A DNA stretch of 64,000 nt from Branchiostoma belcheri (taxonomy: Eukaryota > Chordata > Leptocardii > Amphioxiformes > Branchiostomatidae). The notes below the pieces were generated by a model. That model did no database searches and was not told the DNA's origin. It worked only from the letters and a program-made list of their open reading frames with translations. The stretch covers positions 385,446 through 449,445 of the forward strand of contig NW_017804653.1 of the NCBI RefSeq assembly GCF_001625305.1, written 5' to 3'. Of the stretch, positions 1 to 12,800 are shown piece after piece. Each line of letters starts with the position of its first letter. The stretch's first letter is position 1. The position numbers and the translations under genes were made by a program.

Positions 1-38
1 CACTACAGAAAAGGAGAAAGACCAAGTTCCTCCAAACC

Positions 39-2583
39 ATGCAGCCTGTCCTGTCAAGCCTGTATCTGGAGAATAGTCTCACTGATGTGGAGATTAGAGT
101 TGGGACTGAGACAGTACAAGCACACACTGTTGTACTAGCATCTGTCAGCAATGTGTTCTATAACAAACTGTCAGCCAAAACCAAGCGCGGAGCTGCGAAG
201 GTGACAACACTTGATGTTACAGAACGTGTGACGAAACTGGAACTAGTTGCCTTTCTGAGCTATGTCTATGGAACTGAATGCAACAGTACTGCAAATATTG
301 AGAAAATTTGCAAGAAGCTCAATGCCAAGTTTGACGCAGAAGAAGTTCCCTCGTCTAAGATGTTACAAGAAGTCTTGTACCCAAACTTTTACATCTTCCA
401 GACATTTCAAAGGTTCTGTGATGTAGCAGTTTGCGTGGAGGGGAAGACATTTTTCTCACACCGAGCCGTGCTTGCGTGTTGTTGCCCGTACTTCCATTCC
501 TTCTTCACTTGTGGACTACAGGACAGTCGAGATGACATGATCACGCTACAAGGAATTTCTTCAGACAGTTTTGCAAAAATCCTGCACTTCATCTACACCA
601 CAGAGCTTGAGCTGTGCCTTGAGACAGTACAAGATGTTATGGTGACTGCCAACTTTCTTCAAGTGCCAGAAGTGTTAGACATGTGTGCTGAGTTTCTGTA
701 CTGTGAAGCAAACTTGGAGAACTGTGCAGAAATTCTAGGGCTGTGTGAAGACTTCAACCTGCAAGATCTAAGAATGAAGATACTAGAATATGTCAGAGAC
801 TGTAAGGTTAAAGATGTGGAGAGTTTGGGCCTGTCCTCACAAGATTTAGGTAGGTAGGTATTTACACATTGCTACATGCTAAAACACTTTGAAAAACAGT
901 TCTTAGAATGGTTGAACAAACAGTATCCAATATGATGAAAGTTCATTGTGTTGGTAGTTACATGTTTAAAGTTAAAACTTGTGGTCCAACACAAAAAATT
1001 CTCTCACCTAGAGCTTTCCACCAGTCACTCTGGTCTTCCTCAGTAGACTGACCCAGTGAGGCTTGTCACGTGGCTTCTTTGAAGTTGGACCAGAGTGACT
1101 GGTCCAAAGCTCTAGTGTCGGACCAAAAGTTTTAACTTTAAACAGTTTCCGATACAATTGTTCTGACTAGAAAGAATCCTCAAAGATATTGTGCTACTAG
1201 CAAGTACTTGTAGATTTACACAAACACAAGTTATGAAAAATAGTTACTATTAACACAAGAGAAGTAAAGCTTTTAAAGACTTAAATGTTAGTTGCATTAT
1301 CATGAGAATATATTACTACGCGCTTGCCACCAAAAGTTAGTTTTCTCCTGTATTGCTTACCATCATGTACATGCATTTGAGGTATATATTTTGTATTGGC
1401 TTTCACTATACAATAGGTATAGCATAATTATGTTTACCGAAGGAAAACATATTGTTTTTGCTCAGTTTCTCCAAACAGTGACCTATGACCTGACCAATGA
1501 CATGATTTGCTGACGTCTGTCACCATGGTGACTGGTGTTGGGTTACATAATGTTGCAATTTCACGTCATGGTCTGCTTTGCTCCTGTCACCATATACTAG
1601 TAGTACATGTAATATGTGAATGTGTTTGAGTAAGGATTAACAGAGCAGACCATGTCCGAAGGTAAACATTATGCATTTGCTAAAATGCAAAGGTTACTTC
1701 TAGTTCTTTTATTTTCCTTCTTTCCCATACAGCACTACTGAAGACCCTCCCTGAAAGAAAGCTGGTTGCAGCAGCCTATGATTTCTACCTGTACACCGAG
1801 GAGACCAAGACATGGGCCATGATCACCTCCCTTCCTGAAGGACCCAGAAGCCAGGAGGCCTTTGAGTCAGCCAGTCTTGGCAGCTGTGTGTATGTGGTAG
1901 GAGGGAAACAGTATCAACCTTACACCGTAGGTCCTGCTCTGTCTAAAGCACAGGTCTACGATCTCAAGACTAACACATGGCGAGACATTGCCTTCCTACA
2001 CCAAGAGAGAAAATACCACTACATGGTTGGTTTGAATGGGTGGGTATATGCTATGGGTGGGATGGACTCTAAGTCGCAATGTCTCCACTCGGTTGAGAGG
2101 TACAACCCTACGGGTGACTACTGGGAATTTGTTGACTACTTGCCATTGGATTTCACCATGTACTCTGTTACAACCTGCATGGGGTATGTTTTTGTGATGG
2201 GGGCAACTACAGAAAACCAGCACAAACTGTTGTACTACGATTCTGAATGCGACATGTGGATAGACTTTGGGTTGGAAATTCCGGAAAGTTTTGAGATTCC
2301 GGTTTCAATCGTAGGTTACCGTGAGCGGATGTATTTCTTTGTTGGATACGGGGCTGATATGATGATGTTGAATATACGTACAGGCCAGTGGACCCATATC
2401 AGTTCATGTACGCCATGTGTGTGTATAGCGGGTGGTACGAGATACGGCGTCCACTCTAACGTACTGTTCCATATAGACAGGAGTATGACGCTAGGTTACG
2501 ATGTGGAAGAGAAAAGGTGGAACAGGTTTGGGAAGTTTCCCAAAGTCGGGTCGTTCCAACTACATTCAGTGTTGAAGGGGTGA
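39..2583 (+). CDS. BTB-BTB-BACK-Kelch protein, two exons
   Basis: Exons 39-849 and 1733-2583 join in phase (one base plus two) to give about 553 residues ending at TGA 2581-2583. The donor is TTAG|GTAGGT and the acceptor is CATACAG. The start has A at -3; an earlier 5' exon is possible because the window opens with CACTACAG. Residues about 16-80 look like a BTB fold (DVEIRVG, AHTVVLASVS). Residues about 125-220 are a second, clearer BTB (FCDVAVCVEGKTF, SHRAVLACCCPYF), followed by a BACK-like helical part and Kelch-type blades (VYVVGGK, WVYAMGGM, ERYNPTGDYW). Kelch-BTB proteins usually act as substrate adaptors of cullin-3 ubiquitin ligases; that role is inferred from the family. Two BTB copies in one Kelch protein is unusual. 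I cannot assign a specific KLHL/KBTBD orthologue. A possible polyadenylation signal AATAAA lies at 2889-2894. Confidence 0.85.
966..1140. repeat. Fold-back of Penelope-type terminal repeat in the Kelch intron
   Basis: About 175 bp form two inverted arms. AAAGTTAAAACTT near 969-981 pairs with AAGTTTTAACTTT at 1128-1140, and CCAGTCACTCTGGTC at 1021-1035 pairs with GACCAGAGTGACTGG at 1088-1102. Read on the minus strand, the left arm contains CACGTGACAAGCC and CTGAGGAAGACC. The Penelope-like element at 20 kb has the same kind of tail (CACGTG then CTGAGGAAGACTG), so I read this as an inverted solo terminal repeat of such an element. Confidence 0.6.
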
Positions 2584-3681
2584 TATGTGTGCATCATCTT
2601 TGAAGAAATCATGCTGCATAGTTTAAGTGGAAATATTTGAGGGTTTGACTTAATAAGGGTACCTAAAGTGTATATTGTGTATTTTTTGTTCTTTGCATTT
2701 AGATAATCATGATATGTTTGAAAACAGGCTGGAGACAGACATAACAGCTGCACTGGTTTCTAACAGATTTTAGATCTAGAAAGACAGGGAAATATGGCAA
2801 AACAAGTGTGCCAGACCCTTCTATAATGACCAGCAAGAATGCATCCCTCCTTATCTCTTTTTCTGTTCTATGTGAAAAATATAATAATAATAAACCAACC
2901 GCAGTGATTTGACATATTTTGAATTATGAATAACATGTAATAGCTCTACCTCCCCAATCTTAACAAAACTGTCTACTCTATGGAATTCCTTTAAAAAGAG
3001 TTAAATTTTCTTCTCAAAACTGAAATAATCCTCTATTATAATAACCTCTGTGTCTTCCAGAAATTATGTCAAGGAACTATACTACTTGTAAATTATGTTT
3101 TTGTGATGTGCAGAAATGGTGTAAGAAACGGTACACTTAGGCATCATCCAGCAGTGAGCTTTGATTAATGTTTATCAATATTTCCCTAACTTAAGTAGTG
3201 TGAAAGATAGAGTGTATGAATATATATTTATCTTCTTTCTTGAAAACATATTGTAATGTACTTTTTATAAAGTAAGAGACAAGTCTATTCTTGAGGCTGT
3301 ATTTGGATGCCTGAGCATCACAGAACTCACAATGGTGGTACTTCAGAATCTAACAATGTTGTGTGTAGCATGTGCACATATTCATCTTATTGCTTTCTAG
3401 CCTAGAATTTAGTGCAAAGCTTTCCTTGAAACTTGAATGACCTTCTTTACTTCCTGTTATGCTAAAATTGCAAATGACCAGCTGAGAATGTCCTGGTCTA
3501 TAGCGATGATATTCGACTTGCAACATTTATAAAGTCCTGTTATATCTATAGATTTCTCTAGGAAAGGAATTTTAGCACTTGTTGCAAATTGGCACTAAAA
3601 GTAAAGCAAACTTTTCATTAATAATTGTAGTGAAGCTTGTAGGTTTCTTGGCCGCCTCTGTTCTTTTCTTGTAGCAGTTAA

Positions 3682-4733
3682 ATTAACCTTTCCTAGATTT
3701 CAAAGATCTTCAGCATGCTATTGAGCTGACAAAGGACATTTTTTTCAAACAAGGTTTGATGCAGAGGAACGCTGTTCGGCTTCTCAAACCAAATACTTTT
3801 CTACTGGACAGATCTTGTAGCTCTTTTCATGCATTTTTATCTTTTGCAATTCTTCAGGATTGCGTGTATAAACACTCTATTTTGCAGGCTGGAAAAAAAG
3901 CATAACTCTTTAAATTTATGAACCTTTTGTTGGATATTCTGAAATTCAACTCGCTTTCCTATTATCAGTATCAGGTTTGGCTTTTTGCTGGTGTTTTGGT
4001 TTGCTTCAGTCCTCTCACTAGATAAAAGATATCTTGTTGGCATCCCTCCATCTTGGAATACGATGGGGACTTTCTCCATAAAAGATATCTATTGCACAGG
4101 AAATGCTATGTAGTTGTTAAAGACAACTAGATCTACTGGACAGTTCTATTAGCTCTTTTGACTAGATCTGTCTCAATTCTCTTCCAGTACTGTACTGAGG
4201 TACGTCCCTGTAGGTGCTTAGACACCTTTACTACTTCAGTCTGTTCTTTTTTTGTTAAACCTTTCCTACATTCCAAAGATCTTCAGTAATCTAACATGCA
4301 TGCTATTGAGCTGACAAAGAGCATTTTTTTCAAACAAGGTTTGATGCAGTGGAACGCTGTCCGGCTTCTGAAACCAAATACTTTTCTACTGGACAGATCT
4401 ATGTGTAGCTCTTTCATGCATGTATTTTTATCTTTTGCAACTCTTCAGGCTTGAGTGCATAAACACTCTTAGACTAATTTGCAGACTAATTTGCAGGCTG
4501 GAACAAAGCATAAGTTTCTTAGTCTTTTATGAACCTTTTGTTGGATATTCTGAAATTCAACTCACTTTCCTATTGTCAGTATCAGGTTTGACTTTTTGCT
4601 TTTTGGTTTGCTTCAATCCTCTTACTAGATAAAAGATATCTTGTTGGCATCCCTCCATCTTGGAACATGATGGGGACTTTCACAAAAGATATCTATTGCA
4701 CAGGAAATGCTATGTTGTTGTTTCGGACAACTC
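3682..4733. repeat. Direct duplication of about 450 bp, two copies
   Basis: Copy 1 is about 3682-4130 and copy 2 about 4255-4733, in the same orientation. Shared landmarks in order are ACCTTTCCTA, CAAAGATCTTCAG, CAAACAAGGTTTGATGCAG, TACTTTTCTACTGGACAGAT, TTGGATATTCTGAAATTCAA and AAAGATATCTATTGCACAGG. The copies differ by scattered substitutions and small indels, so the duplication is not recent. No coding content was seen in either copy. Confidence 0.8.
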
Positions 4734-6656
4734 CATCAGTCTCAAGGGTTTATTGCTGGCCCTGTTTTGTGCTTTTCTTTACTCTGCAACTTTACTTTCT
4801 CTGAATATTGCCCTTACTTAACTGTTCTTTGCCCTACCATTCTCTGTATATTGTCAGTGTTGACTGGCAGTTTTGCCTGAGCTCAAATTAATGTCAGGGT
4901 ATACTTTCTACAATTCCTCAATTTAATAATATCCTTTTGAGAGCTCAAAAATGCAAGAAGTATCCCTTCCCTGTCTGATTTCTTTTTTCTACTTGAAAAA
5001 TGCAGCAGAATAAGGTCTGCTATGGTTTGATCATATCGTCTCATATCGAATGTTCAGCACCAAGGACAGGGCTCATATCTGCTCATGATATAGTGTCAAG
5101 AGAAATTGAGTTAAAACAAGCCTCATGGTCGCCAACTTGGAAAGTACATTGTATATGTTTGTCTTCATCATGAGAGCTGTTATTGCACTATGTCCTGTAT
5201 TATGTACAGTAGATATAAAGTTACTAAAAGGCGTGTTTTGTCTAGGGCACATTTTTATTTTTTATTTTCCTGACATACGTACATTTGTACATGTACAGCA
5301 ACTTTTCTTACACAGACTATATGTACCCAAATACTTGTTTTGGACCACTGAACATTCTCCAGTCTTGTAAAAAAACTTAGTTTCTGCTCTATTCCATTAT
5401 ATAATCCTCTAATGTTGCTCATTTTTTTATTTCTCAACTTTTCATCCATCTTTAATCTGTAAGTATAAACCTCTCGCATCTGCTCCCTACTTCTGCACTG
5501 TGCCATTTCAATAATGGTTTACGTCGTGCTGCAATGAGATGCCATCTATCTATATATAGTATGCAGTAACTGCTTTTTTGTTTTATGATGTGATGCAAGT
5601 GAAACACTTCAATACACTTGCTTGAGAAAAAACTCCGAATCATGACCGAGCTAGGCAATCTTTCCTAAAGCAAAACTTTCATCTAGTTCTTTCCTTGGCT
5701 CAAGTTCTTTTCCTTGAATGAACTACTGTTCTTTTGATTAATTGTTGATGACAAACTAAACTTCAGTTTCCCATGGGAGTCCTGGTGTAGCTAATTACTG
5801 ATGTAGTGCATCATATACACCTTCTCTTCTACGCCTCTCTCCCTTTCTATACCCTACACCACAATATCTTATTTCTTTATCTATTAGACTTTCCAATGCA
5901 ACAGCATGTAGCATCGAGGAGAGACAAAACAGGTGCATAATTGCACCTCTACCATTTGTCTCCCCATCTTGTTAGTGTCTCATTCAGAAATTCCATAGTG
6001 ATGACAAAGTTGCTCGAAAACTCTATCTCCTCAACTTTTCATGTATGAATTCTATATCCTATGATGCTAGCTACAATATTCAAGCTTCTGTCCAAAGAAT
6101 GATTCTATCACAGGATGAACTAATAAGAATAAATTATAATGCATTGTCTTTCAGTGAACAAGCCATCTCTCCTGCATGCCTTTTTTTTTGTTTCTTTCTA
6201 AATGACATTGCATGTATTCCAAGTCTATGAATTCTGCTTTTCTTTCTGGCTGAAAGACCCAGTAACTGGACTTTTTCCGGATTTCTTAAAAATCCTGATG
6301 CCTCGAATAAGCAATTGCCGTCGGCCAGAATCTCAGTCCTTTGTCTTACTTTGAACAAAAACTTGAGCTATCATGATGATTATCTTTTAGTTTTATGCAA
6401 TTATATAAAAGTTGCCAATTTCGCCGTACCTTGTGCCCACTGGGGACAGTACAACATCAGATCTGCTCTCCTGCATTTTCGACAGTAAGAAACAGCGAGT
6501 TTCGATGTTTTGGGTGTGAAAACTGCTCGTAAACCAGGAGCTGAAAAACACGTCTGAATTGCAAACACAGTATTTTCTGCACTGTTTACATGTTTGGCGA
6601 ACTGTTGCCAGGTTCGAATATTCGAAAAACAAGTAGTTGTTCTGGAAAGGGACATT

Positions 6657-6904
6657 GGCCCGCTTTACACACACCATTTCTAAGTCTACTCGGTGAAGTT
6701 GACTTGAGAAATTTACACACGACTTCGCCCGCTGGCTGACTTAAGTCTGGTTTGGGTTTGGATACGACAACGAAGTCGTCTTTATTAGAATGCAACTTGA
6801 GTTGAATTATATTCTCTTTACACAGGGAAATTTTCACTCAAGTCGACTAGCTCAAGTCGTCTTGAGTTCTAGTTGCCTTGAAAAAGTTATGTGTAAAGCA
6901 GGCC
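6657..6904. mobile_element. Small inverted-repeat (MITE-like) element
   Basis: About 248 bp with near-perfect terminal inverted repeats: GGCCCGCTTTACACAC on the left and GTGTAAAGCAGGCC on the right. The interior carries several CTTGAG/CTCAAG and AAGTCG repeats on both strands and no open frame. No clean target duplication is visible, so the superfamily is not assigned. Confidence 0.55.
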
Positions 6905-9851
6905 TAAGTGTCAGAATTCATATCCATACTGCTAACTAGTATAGTAAATACATTTCATAATTTCTACTCTCCTTTCCATAGTACCCTGGCCTGTCAGACA
7001 GAAGGGGAGTTTTTTCTGTTTTGCTCTCTGTACTTCATTGAAAGGTACTGGTCATTAATTGGAGCTTTGTCTGATGTACTTGTATGTCACCTTGCTCTTT
7101 ATTACTTTTTAGTATACTAGCATTATGAGATAGTGCTTCTATAAATCCAAGTATTACTAACTTATATATAAGTTATAGCCTTCTCAGGTTGATCAGTTTT
7201 AGTACTCCTAATGTCAGTTTTTCCATTATTTATGCTTTGTACTTTAGCATATACATGTAATTAGAGAAGTGAAAAAACTCTTTGCAGACATAGCTGCAGT
7301 GTTTCTGTCCTTGGTGCTGAAATGTTCATGGTATTAGTCTGGAAAGACCCTTTGTCAGTGCATCCTCGAGTTTTCTGATTTTTTTACTAAAGGATGCACT
7401 GTAACCCTATTTTCTGTTATGAATATGAGCTGACAATAAACTTCTAGTGAAAATTTTTGACAGAGCTGTTAATGTCAGTTACAATAGAATGAAATTTCCT
7501 CCCAGAAAAAAAGTTATGTATTAATCATCCTCTTAGCGAGCTATAATTTGCACTGATATCTGAGGCTCTTCTCTCCACATCACACCGTGGTCATTTTTAA
7601 TAGTTACCTGTAGCTTCTCATTCTAGACATTCTTGCAGTTGATGCACATTAGTTGTCAAGACCTATAAATAATATACTTGTATCCTTCTTTACTTTTTTA
7701 TACACAAGTTAATTTATCACAAATTTTTCTTCAAAACAACATTCAGAGACTTTAAACTACTTTTCTCTCATCAAATTGCCCCTCTTGCCTGCTAAAGTTA
7801 CATGTATATATGAAATTTAGCTGGTGTGACTGTAAGTTTGACCACTTCTGTCCCTCCTAGCCTGAGTGGCCTGTATCTGTATCGGTATAGGCGGTGTAAC
7901 CGCCCTTCGGTGTAACACACACGGCCTTGCTTCATTAGCAGATAGATTCCTGCTGTCTTCTTCACAAAGCAAAATGATGCCAAATCTGAGTAGTTTGTTG
8001 TTTATTTAAAAGTCTATATTCTGAACTATAAATGATAGGAGGGAGTAGGTTTAAGGTATTTAGGTGGACGCCCGTGACAAACTGATCCTGCTCAATGCAG
8101 TCTTACCTATTACTATATTACAGTTACAGTGATTCTCAGACAACAGACAGCTATTTTTACAATTCATATGGCAAGCATGTTAAAAGTTAAACAAAGTGGG
8201 CAGTAAGCTACTGCGGTACCCCAGTAGGTGTTTTGTGACTTTCACTTTAGAATCTGTCGTCCAGCCTGTTCAACATTCTTCGTTAAATGTAAAAATGGTG
8301 ACAAAGAATGCGAATATACTTGAATGTGTAGCTACTGAAAACTGTTGAATTCTGTCATTTAAACTTTTATTGATTGTAAAAGATACATTACAGAAGTCAT
8401 TCTTCGTTTCTCAAATTAGTATAATGATGCCAAATAGAACATGATTATTTTTATGTCGATGTGAGCGAAAAAAGTTCTGCTCACATAACACAAGCTGTAT
8501 ACAATTTTACTGCAGTATATAATCTTTCTTGATTTTCTGTAAGCTCTTAAAATTCATTAGCCTAATGGGTATCTATGTATCTGTTAGATTCTAAAAGATT
8601 ATTCGACAATGTTGCTATTTTACATGGGTCCTTTACATAGTTCATATCCATGTCATGATATAATTATTGTTTTGTTTGCATGTAGCCCACGGATATGTAT
8701 TTGTACTGAAGTCATCATCATTGTGTGTGGCAGTTTTCATTTTGTACCTACATCATGTTACATCAGCAGACCGCAATGATATGTGCATAATTATCTGTTT
8801 TGTCACATTTACTCTTAACTGTAAAAATGTTATTAGTCTAGTGTTGCTTGCAGTTCCTACATGCAAGTCAGTCAATTACTTACAAGTCAATTACTTGTTT
8901 ATTTCTTGAAGGACAATGAATAAAAACAATAAAAAGGACTACATTATACACATACAACTATGTATGTTGTTTTTAAACTTTGGGTCATCATTTCTGAATC
9001 TGATATCATTATTTACTACTGTATAACAATAAACGTAATGTTAATTTTACAGCGCATACAAAACCACACTCTCTGTAGGCAAATAAAATGTGTCCCCTGA
9101 TTATGCTAAATTTGGGCAGGCTGGCTATATTTTTGATGCAGCATTCACCGTACTGGTGAAATTCCCCTGGCTCTTTTTGATTGATTGATTGATTGACAAG
9201 CACAATGAACAACGGGTCACTCCCCTCTTTCTATAAGGACTGCAACCCTTTACAGCAGCATGTATGCCAGGTGATTGATTGTCAGGTTTCAGACTCACAG
9301 AGTCTGGTCATCGATCAGTGGCCGTCACTAACCAATGGACCATGCACGCTGACACTTCTTTTATTACTGGTCTACATTCAAGGTTTTGTCTTGGGAGAAA
9401 GGCAAGACGGTAACTTAAAGCGATGTTGACGCTGGCCTCTATGATGACTTCCGTCGGATGTTGTGCCAGCAGCTCCTCCTCTTGCCTCATCTAGATTAGA
9501 TGGTTTGAAAAAGGAGAATTTTTAGTACAATGTTGTAGGTGGAACACAGAGCTCTATAACTGTGTCCGAGACTTAAACTTTTAGAAATATGTTGATTTAA
9601 ACATAAAAAATAGATATATTATGGAATTAATATGCTTGTGCATGGATTATTGTTTTCGTCGTAGTCTCCAGCACACCTACATTGTATGACTCCATAGTTT
9701 TTTTATGAAATGTGGACTAGATTGTTCCTATTTTTATTGGTTGGTGTGTACTTAGTACCATGTAATTCAAATAAATTGATTAATTCTTGTCAATATGTGA
9801 TTCTTTTAAATCTTTGCGGTAGAAGAATAACGTAGTAAAGATAAATTGGTG

Positions 9852-12800
9852 TTAAATAATTCTGAACCTGTAATGTTCTTCAATAAAGATAAATTGTAAA
9901 GTGAAATAATTTACAATTTTGCATGTCATAGTCTGCTCGTTACTATAATGCATTGATCTGTTTGCAAAGTCATGTACTCCAAGACAAATACAATCAGATG
10001 TCCTTTGCACTGTACTTTGCTCACCATTCATACTTGGGCTACTGCCTGCCATGTCTGAGAGAATTTTCTGTGCTGCCTCTTTCTCCTGTTTGAGCCTGGT
10101 GACTTCCTCCTGAAGACTCTCCACCTTTCTATCCTTCAACTTCCCCTCTTCTTCCATCCTTGCCAGTTTGTTAGTCAGTTCATCTTTCAAACCATTGTTG
10201 GCTCCTGTTAAGTCCTCAAGTTCCTGACTCTTGTCTGAGAGCTCTTTCTGCACTGCTTCTTTTTCCTGTGTGAGCTGGGTGACTTTCATCTGAAGACTCT
10301 CCAAATTGTCATCCTTTGACCTTGTCAGTTTATTTATGGTGTCTTTCATGCCCTTGTTGGCTTTTGTTAAGTCATCATTTTCCCTCTTGTTGTCCAGGAG
10401 AAGTTTCTGCACTTCCTCCAGCTTTTGTTTGAGTTGGGTGACTTCCCTCTGGAGACTTGTCACCTTGTCTTCCTCATCCATGGTGTCTTTTGTGGTTTCC
10501 CTGGCACTGGTTTCCCCCACAGCATGCCTGCTTCGAAATCGTTGTTCTTCCTGTCCTTCCATCATTGCCAGTTTGTTAGTCAGTTTTGTCTTTTCAGCAA
10601 GCAGTTCATCTATGGTGTCTTTCATGCCCTTGTTGGCTCCTGTTAGTTCCTCAATTTCCTTGTTCTTGTCCAGGAGAACCTTCTGTGCTGTCTCCTGCTC
10701 CTGTGTGAGCCGGGTGACTTCTTTCTTGAGACTTCTCACCATGTCTTCCTGTAACCCCATTTGGTTCAGAGCTATCTCATGTTTTGCCTCCACAACTGTC
10801 AGTGCTTGTGATGTCTTCCTCATCTTGAGCACCAGTTTCTTGGTGCAGGGGTCAGAGACCCAATCTGTGAAGCTTGAGTCTTGAGTCTTGAGTGTGGTGG
10901 CTAGGTCCAAATGTGTCAAATCAGGATGACTTTTATTCTCATCAGCATTAGATGGAACTGATGAATCATCCTTTAATTTTAAGCCTTCTTCCCAATCCAG
11001 CAGGGCCATTTTGTTTGTCAGTTCATCTATGGTGTCTTTCAAACCCTTGTTGGCTCCTGTTAAGTCTGCAATTTCATTCCTCTTGTCTGAGAGAGCTTGC
11101 TGTACTGCCTCCTTCTCTTGTGTGAGCCGGGTGACTTCCTTCTGAAGACTCTCCATATTTTCATCCTTTGACTTTCCCTCTTCTTCCATCTTTGCCAGTT
11201 TGTTTGTCAGTTCATCTATGGCTCCTGTTAAGTCCTCAATTTCCTTCTGTGCTGCCTCCTGCTCCATCGTTTCCCGTTTCATCATTTCATCCATGCAGTC
11301 CTGAAAACCTAAAAACATATTTTCGAAAAACAGCATGAATCATATACAGATCGTAAACAGATTGTAATACGAGTTCCACAATCTCATACCTTCACCAAAT
11401 CAATTGTTAACCGTTTGAAATGACAATTTTTTTCTCTGTGTTCATGCTTTCATTTGCATGGATAATATCAGTTGAACATAATCTCCACCCAATGACAGTC
11501 TTATCTTAGCACTCCTCTCAAAAATACACGAAATGCCATTTTAGAAGGTTCATTTTTCAAAATTTTCCGGGGGAGCATGCCCCCGGACCCCCCTAGGAAC
11601 CTCGCTCCTTCGGCACTCGCCTTGCGCCTACGGTGCTCGAGGTTCCCTCAAACAGTGGGAAAGATTAAACAATTCCTTGGGCTACAAAATGTAAGTAGGG
11701 TTAACTGTTTGACCTGTGATTTCTCCATGTTTGTCATCAATTCATTATACACTTTGTCAAAAATGACGTAAGGCCACACCAATTCAATTTACTGGTTCTC
11801 AGATTCGCCTCTTAATTTTTTTCTGATTCGCAAAAAAAAAAAATTCTGGTTCTGAATCTTCATATTTTACCCCAAACAGTTGAAGGAAGTACTCTTCTTC
11901 CAATTGTTTCAGTTTTTTCATCTATCAATGCATTGGTTTGATTAAAAGTTCAAAATTCATTGTTGAGATAAACCCAGCCTTTTGTGTTGACTTCATGGCT
12001 CATTTTGTAGCAATTGGGGCTATAATAGGAATTGCCTAGACCTGTTTTTATTTAAATTTTTTCGCCCTGTCGCTTCATATTGTTTCTTTAAAAATCCAAG
12101 AACCAACTAGACAGGCCGACATTTGCTTGGCAGCAAATACAGCATATTTCAGTCCATCTCCCTCCCACGCAAAAGTGGACTATTCCAAACTTACCCCAGT
12201 GTAAAACTGGTAAAGATTCTCAAATAAATGAATTATATAGTAGCTAATATATATATATAATGTAATTGAGAACAAAGATGCAAGAACAAGCACATTGAAT
12301 CTCGAAAGCTTTACTAATCTTATTACAGGTATGCAAATACTAACAATGATGAGATTTGATACATTTTGAAGGTCTTACTGTAGGCACATAAAAATTGAAT
12401 GTGTGGGTCATTACGCACAACATACGTGCAATGTGACCTCAGGTAACCCGCAATGGAACACGTGTTCCATGGATGGAACAGGCCATTCTTTAGATAGAAC
12501 ATGGAACTGGTACAGCACTTTTGGCCCTTTTTTTGTTGAAAATAGCCATTAAAGTCCCCCAAAAGAGTCATTTGGAAGTGGTGTATGCCAAATATGTGAC
12601 TGCTATTCTCTAGACACATGTTCAAGGTACCCTTATACCGAATTTCAGATCATTTGGTTGTAATACCAGGGCTCAGGATCCAAAAATCCATTTTTTGGCG
12701 AAAAATGCCCCAAAAAACCTTCATAAAAATTTTTCAAAGGCATGTTTCAAAAAAATGGAAAAAAACGTCTGGGGGTATTGGCCCACTCTACCTCCATGCC

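Larger units (their letters stand above)
2584..9851. other. Non-coding interval after the Kelch gene
   Basis: About 7.3 kb of AT-rich sequence with no recognisable coding exon; open frames here are short and show no domain pattern. It includes the probable 3' UTR of the Kelch gene, a direct duplication (3682-4733), an inverted-repeat element (6657-6904), and RE1-like 17-mers at 5053-5069 and 7305-7321. There is an 11-bp perfect hairpin, CAGTGCATCCT/AGGATGCACTG, at 7356-7401 and a (GATT)n tract near 9178-9196. Around 7865-7925 there is a small GC-rich hairpin (GCGGTgtaACCGC) of unknown kind. Confidence 0.6.

Noticed and set aside
9308-9490. Minus-strand frame starting right after an acceptor-like CTAG, possible last exon of the coiled-coil gene
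   Set aside because: The spliced phase reads a different frame with low-complexity, unconvincing sequence; mentioned only as an alternative.
10306-10884. A 192-codon plus-strand frame rich in Ser and Phe
   Set aside because: It is the antisense of the coiled-coil exon; its composition mirrors Glu/Lys-rich codons.
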